Assembly: GCF_030406905.1 (NCBI RefSeq)
Contig: NZ_CP129137.1
Location: forward strand, 1,544,001-1,608,000
Length of the DNA stretch: 64,000 nt
Source: Streptomyces sp. HUAS CB01
GTDB lineage: Bacteria; Actinomycetota; Actinomycetes; Streptomycetales; Streptomycetaceae
Reading direction: 5' to 3'
A model generated the notes under the pieces. That model saw nothing but the letters and a program-made list of their open reading frames with translations. It had not been told where the DNA came from and did not search any database. Positions 62,532 through 64,000 of this stretch are shown here, piece by piece; positions within the stretch are counted from its first letter, which is position 1, and the number at the start of each line of letters is the position of its first letter. The position numbers and the translations under genes are program-made.

Positions 62532-64000
62532 TCAGGCCTTGTCGCCGTCACCCTGGGCGTCGTCGTCCTGCTCGTCGTCGTGCTCGTCCTGCTCGTCGGC
62601 CTTGTCGTCCTTGTCGTCCTCGGAGGCGGCGCGCGGGGCCTCGGGGGCGTCGGCCTCGTCCGCCTCCTCGGCGTCCTCCTCGGCGCCGGTGCCCGTCTCG
62701 CTCCCGGTGTCGGCGTCGTTCTCGTCGACCAGCGCGTCGACGAACTCCACCCCGTCCAGCTCGGCAAGCCGGTCGGAGGCGTCGGTCGAACCGTCCTTGT
62801 CCGCCTCGACCGCCTTAGCGAACCACTCCCGTGCCTCGGGCTCCCGGTCGGCCGCGAGAAGTGCGTCCGCGTACGCGTACCGAAGGCGCGCGGTCCACGG
62901 CTGCACTGCGTTGGACGCCAGCTCAGGGCTCTGCAGCGTCACGATCGCCGCGTCCACCTGGCCCATGTCGCGCCGGGCACCCGCGGCGACGAGCCGCATC
63001 TCGACCTGGCCCGCCTTGTCGAGCTTCTGCACCTCGGCCTCACCGGCCATCGCGAGCGCCCGCTCGGGCCGGCCCATGCCGCGCTCGCAGTCGGCCATGA
63101 CGGGCCACAGCTCGACACTGCCGGTCATCCGGCGCGCGGCACGGAACTCCGCCAGGGCCTCCGAGTACCGCTGCGTCGCGTACGCGGCGAAACCGGCGGC
63201 CTCACGCACAGCGGCCACCCGGGAGGCGAGCCGCAGCGCCACGCGCGAGTACCCGTACGCCTGCTCCGGCTCCTCGTCGATCAGGCGCGCGACCATGACG
63301 AGGTTCCTCGCGACGTCCTCGGCGAGCGTCTTGGGCAGGCTCTGCAGCTCCTGCCGGACGTCCTTGTCGATCTCCTCGCCGGTGACGTCCTCGGGGATCG
63401 GCAGCCGCTTGATCGGCTCCCGGTCCCGGCCGCGATCGTCCCTACGGTCGTCGCTACGGCCGTAGCCCCCGCGGTCGTCGCGACCGCGGTAGCCCCCACG
63501 CGACCGGTCGTCGCGCCGGTCGTCCCGACGCGGCCCACGCGGCCGGTCCTCACGGCGGCCGTAACCCCCGCGGTCGTCATCACGACGCGGACCACGATCG
63601 TCACGACGGTCGTCCCGACGGAAACCCCCGCGGTCGTCGTCCCGACGAGGCCCGCGATCGTCACGACGGTCGTCCCGACGGAAACCCCCGCGGTCGTCGT
63701 CCCGACGAGGCCCGCGATCGTCACGACGGTCATCGCGACGGAAACCACCACGGTCGTCGTCCCGACGAGGCCCGCGATCGTCACGACGGTCATCGCGACG
63801 GAAACCACCACGGTCGTCGTCCCGACGAGGCCCGCGATCGTCACGACGGTCATCGCGACGGAAACCACCACGGTCGTCGTCCCGACGAGGCCCGCGATCG
63901 TCACGACGGTCATCGCGACGGAAACCACCACGGTCGTCGTCCCGACGAGGCCCGCGATCGTCACGACGGTCGTCCCGACGGAAACCACCACGGTCGTCGT
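62532..64000 (-). CDS. Tetratricopeptide-repeat protein with RGG/RD-repeat N-terminus (partial)
   Basis: The frame is open from the stop at 62532 to the right edge, so the 5' end is missing. At least 488 residues are present. From the left edge of the protein as seen, a repeat region of Asp/Arg/Gly-rich 20-residue units reads DRGPRRDD, DRGGF and RRDDRRD in turn, degenerating towards DRGGYGR. A conserved block REPIKRLPIPEDVTGEEID begins near 63420, then TPR-like helices (YSRVALRLASRVAAVREAAG, YSEALAEFRAARRM, PERALAMAGEAEVQKL). A very acidic tail rich in Asp, Glu, Lys and Gln follows. RGG-like repeats suggest RNA binding or phase separation; this is inference. Confidence 0.85.
   Translation of the reverse strand, partial: DDRGGFRRDDRRDDRGPRRDDDRGGFRRDDRRDDRGPRRDDDRGGFRRDDRRDDRGPRRDDDRGGFRRDDRRDDRGPRRDDDRGGFRRDDRRDDRGPRRDDDRGGFRRDDRRDDRGPRRDDDRGGFRRDDRRDDRGPRRDDDRGGYGRREDRPRGPRRDDRRDDRSRGGYRGRDDRGGYGRSDDRRDDRGRDREPIKRLPIPEDVTGEEIDKDVRQELQSLPKTLAEDVARNLVMVARLIDEEPEQAYGYSRVALRLASRVAAVREAAGFAAYATQRYSEALAEFRAARRMTGSVELWPVMADCERGMGRPERALAMAGEAEVQKLDKAGQVEMRLVAAGARRDMGQVDAAIVTLQSPELASNAVQPWTARLRYAYADALLAADREPEAREWFAKAVEADKDGSTDASDRLAELDGVEFVDALVDENDADTGSETGTGAEEDAEEADEADAPEAPRAASEDDKDDKADEQDEHDDEQDDDAQGDGDKA
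63541..64000. repeat. 60-bp tandem repeats inside the TPR gene
   Basis: Units begin at 63541 (diverged), 63601, 63661, 63721, 63781, 63841, 63901 and 63961 (cut at the edge), each exactly 60 bases. 63601 and 63661 are identical to each other; 63721, 63781, 63841 and 63901 are identical to each other; the last is a mix of the two types. Each unit encodes 20 residues of the Arg/Asp/Gly-rich N-terminal region. Confidence 0.95.

Noticed and set aside
63541..64000. Regular 60-bp repeats as a CRISPR array
   Set aside because: There are no unique spacers; repeats are directly adjacent and stay in frame with the TPR gene.

Overview
The window is chromosomal DNA from a Streptomyces. Overall G+C is very high with G/C-rich third codon positions, many genes start with GTG, neighbouring genes often overlap by ATGA or GTGA, and the gene families are typical of the genus: a streptogrisin, the SepF-like protein SflA, a DUF5685 protein, a WYL regulator and an actinobacterial GH15 trehalase. 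The order der-plsC-cmk-tyrA-aroH ... rluB-scpB-scpA-parA-ald ... pyrG ... recN-nadK-tlyA matches, from memory, the neighbourhood around SCO1750-SCO1790 of S. coelicolor. No rRNA, tRNA, insertion sequence, integrase or CRISPR array was found.

Layout. 0.1-11.5 kb is a loose set of accessory genes: a convergent SLATT/SLOG pair, streptogrisin B, a decayed luciferase-like monooxygenase, a cysteine-rich DUF5685 protein, sflA, an acyl-CoA dehydrogenase, an MFS exporter, a PAP2 phosphatase and an I78 inhibitor. 11.9-18.3 kb holds a solitary cytochrome oxidase subunit I, a WYL regulator, a glycosyltransferase pair and two small conserved actinobacterial genes. 18.5-22.9 kb is housekeeping: der, an acyltransferase, cmk, and the two-step tyrosine branch aroH-tyrA.

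23.2-32.9 kb is the most distinctive part. It has a membrane/Rieske redox operon, an autoregulated ArsR-VOC pair, and an NAD island. In the island pnuC, a NadR-like NMN adenylyltransferase/kinase, an NrtR-type Nudix regulator and a DraG-type ADP-ribosylglycohydrolase are translationally linked by 4-base overlaps and driven by one promoter whose -10 overlaps a palindrome. Two RlaP-like nucleotidyltransferases converge on each other just beyond it.

33.2-38.5 kb carries the chromosome-segregation block (rluB, scpB, scpA, a small RHH-like gene, parA-like). 38.9-45 kb carries ald, a STAND ATPase with TPRs, an ADP-ribose pyrophosphatase and pyrG. 45-52 kb carries a GH15 trehalase, an FAD oxidoreductase, a PucR regulator and a GT4 glycosyltransferase. 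52.3-56.5 kb is recN-nadK-tlyA. 56.5-60 kb is an SCP2-like gene and a ferric-siderophore ABC importer behind an iron box. The end holds a HAD phosphatase, a DUF1015 protein, and a TPR protein whose N-terminal part is built from exact 60-bp repeats and runs off the right edge.

A recurring regulatory theme is leaderless transcription: several genes (PAP2, ctaD-like, arsR-like, RlaP-like 1, pucR-like, DUF1015, siderophore permease) have a TAnnnT hexamer ending 6-7 bases before the start codon and no Shine-Dalgarno sequence.
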